A stretch of DNA of 23,570 bases from Geothermovivens sp964644845. Its GTDB lineage: Bacteria > Zhuqueibacterota > Zhuqueibacteria > Oleimicrobiales > Geothermoviventaceae. The stretch's first letter is position 1. Every line of letters begins with the position of its first letter. Where the stretch lies: assembly GCA_964644845.1 (NCBI GenBank), contig CAZXXS010000076.1, positions 1 through 23,570 on the forward strand. Direction: 5' to 3'. The position numbers and the translations under genes are program-made. Below the pieces are notes generated by a model that saw nothing but the letters and a program-made list of their open reading frames with translations, searched no databases and had not been told where the DNA came from. Below are positions 22,639 through 23,570 of the stretch, in pieces.

Positions 22639-23212
22639 GGGTTCTCACAGGGAACGTTGAGGGGAGGGCGCTCGGACTTTTGCGCATCAGGGGATCAGAG
22701 GGAAACCCGTGCCTGACCGCTCCGCTGTGCTGGAATCCGGATAGAGCCGGGACCGAACCGGTGTAAAGGAACAAGAGGGAACAAAGCAAGGTCGGCGTTG
22801 CCTCCTCCTGTAGGCGTTTTTCAACCCTGTTCTGGGAGCGGACCAGTCCAGAGTGTCCCTCACCGGTTTCGTGACGTAAGTTGCGACTTTAGCCCGTGAT
22901 CAGAACACGGGAAAGGGCCCAGACCCGGATTTTCGCCTGGAGATTTCTGGTTTGTTCCAACCAGCTAAGGGGGCCAAGTTGGCGAACGACGCACAAATGC
23001 CCTTCTGGACGCCGATCTTTCCGTGGGGGAGCCCTCCTCCAACGGCTCGGCGCGCCAGTGCTGGTCGGATGGTTTGGGATGAGGAGTTGACCAGAAAGCG
23101 CTCATTCGGCCAGGGTCTTGGCGTGCAAGCAACTGTCGAGAGGCAACCAGGCGATCGGCGGGCTCCAAAAGTGCGCGGAGACGGGCGCAGACTTCCCGTG
23201 ACAAATGTTGAC

Positions 23213-23241
23213 TTGCTTGGCTCACTTGTTCTTCCTAAAAT
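23213..23241 (+). promoter_or_regulatory. Sigma70-like promoter candidate facing the right edge
   Basis: TTGCTT (23213-23218), 17-nt spacer, TAAAAT (23236-23241). The -10 matches five of six consensus positions; the -35 only three. A TTGACT is also present at 23208-23213 but is 22 nt from the -10. No gene follows inside the window, so its target, if any, starts beyond 23570 or is an RNA. Confidence 0.35.
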
Positions 23242-23570
23242 GAACTCAGAAAGCGACGTCATCGGTCACCGCGAGTCTCCGGGCCGGCACCGTTGATCTG
23301 GCGCAGCTTCTGAACGTCCGACGGGTGTGGTCGACCGGGCTGCAAAGGCTGCTCACATGGCTGCTTGAGACTGGCGAACTCCGGTTTCCAGCGGTGCCGG
23401 GCCTGTTTTCACCTGGGCGGAGGCACGAAGGAGACCGAACGGGGGTGCTACGAGTTTGTGTTGAAGCACCGGTGGGTCGCAGGCGTGTCCTACTTTGGCG
23501 GTAGCTCTTAGCAGCGTTTTTGGTGAGACTGGCCCTGACTTGGCAAAAGGTAGGCGAAATGCCTGGGTCG

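Larger units (their letters stand above)
21891..23570. other. Long gene-free right end
   Basis: Nearly 1.7 kb without a supported gene. The longest open frames are a 264-codon frame on the - strand (21995-22789) and a 155-codon frame on the + strand ending at 22306. Both have Cys/Arg/Pro/Ser-rich translations, no motifs and poor starts, and they overlap each other, so I read them as non-coding. Visible structures are a hairpin cluster at 22571-22638, a stem CCCGTG-ATCAGAA-CACGGG near 22894-22912, and an outward promoter candidate at 23213-23241. No tRNA, tmRNA, RNase P or SRP RNA signature was recognised. Confidence 0.5.

Noticed and set aside
21995..22789. 264-codon open frame on the - strand.
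   Set aside because: Composition is rich in Cys, Arg, Pro and Ser, there is no motif, and it is overlapped by other frames; long frames arise by chance in GC-rich non-coding DNA.
1..23570. Search by eye for CRISPR arrays, insertion sequences, integrases and phage genes.
   Set aside because: No regularly spaced repeats, no transposase motifs and no terminal inverted repeats flanking a gene were seen.

Overview
This window looks like a chromosomal segment of a diderm (Gram-negative-type), moderately GC-rich and probably motile bacterium. The evidence is an MCE/Mla lipid-transport operon, an outer-membrane beta-barrel protein, a lipoprotein-like protein, periplasmic hydrolases and a chemoreceptor. 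The gene set and the style of several proteins (repeat-tailed MCE protein, FmdB zinc ribbon, barrel plus CxxCH lipoprotein pair) suggest a lineage of the FCB/Calditrichota-like kind. That placement is inference only; there is no rRNA or other strong phylogenetic marker. I support fifteen protein genes, all on the + strand, and one tRNA on the - strand. They cover about 72% of the window, which is low for bacteria. No mobile element, CRISPR array, rRNA or integrase was recognised.

Region 1-961 has no recognisable gene but carries two copies of a 47-bp direct repeat that can fold into two hairpins, followed by a sigma70-like promoter. Region 962-5614 is an apparent operon: mlaE (permease), mlaF (ATPase) and mlaD (MCE substrate-binding protein), then ftsH (membrane AAA+ metalloprotease) after 51 bp. 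The theme is maintenance of the cell envelope. Next come a secreted BNR/sialidase-fold protein (5738-6919), a 0.8-kb gene-free gap, and a two-domain M16 zinc peptidase (7716-10301) with its own promoter, followed by a small STAS anti-anti-sigma-type protein (10372-10734).

After another 0.6-kb gap, 11361-14096 encodes four small proteins in one direction: an FmdB-type zinc-ribbon protein, a site-2-type membrane protease, an outer-membrane beta-barrel protein and a lipoprotein-like protein with one CxxCH motif. A 0.6-kb gap precedes a penicillin-acylase-family Ntn hydrolase. It is translationally coupled (stop/start overlap TGATG) to a YhaM-like OB-fold/HD-domain nuclease.

The right part holds tRNA-Leu(CAA) on the - strand with a good promoter and a perfect 12-bp terminator stem. 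It is followed by a two-gene chemosensory unit: a half-size periplasmic binding-protein-like protein and a methyl-accepting chemotaxis protein with two HAMP-like modules. This unit has a very good match to a sigma28 (FliA/SigD) flagellar-class promoter, with both boxes at the canonical 11-nt spacing. The last 1.7 kb has no recognisable gene but contains a terminator-like hairpin, a cluster of hairpins and an outward-facing promoter candidate.

The most interesting items are the sigma28-driven binding-protein/chemoreceptor pair, the duplicated structured repeat upstream of mlaE, the barrel/CxxCH-lipoprotein pair and the large unexplained intergenic regions.
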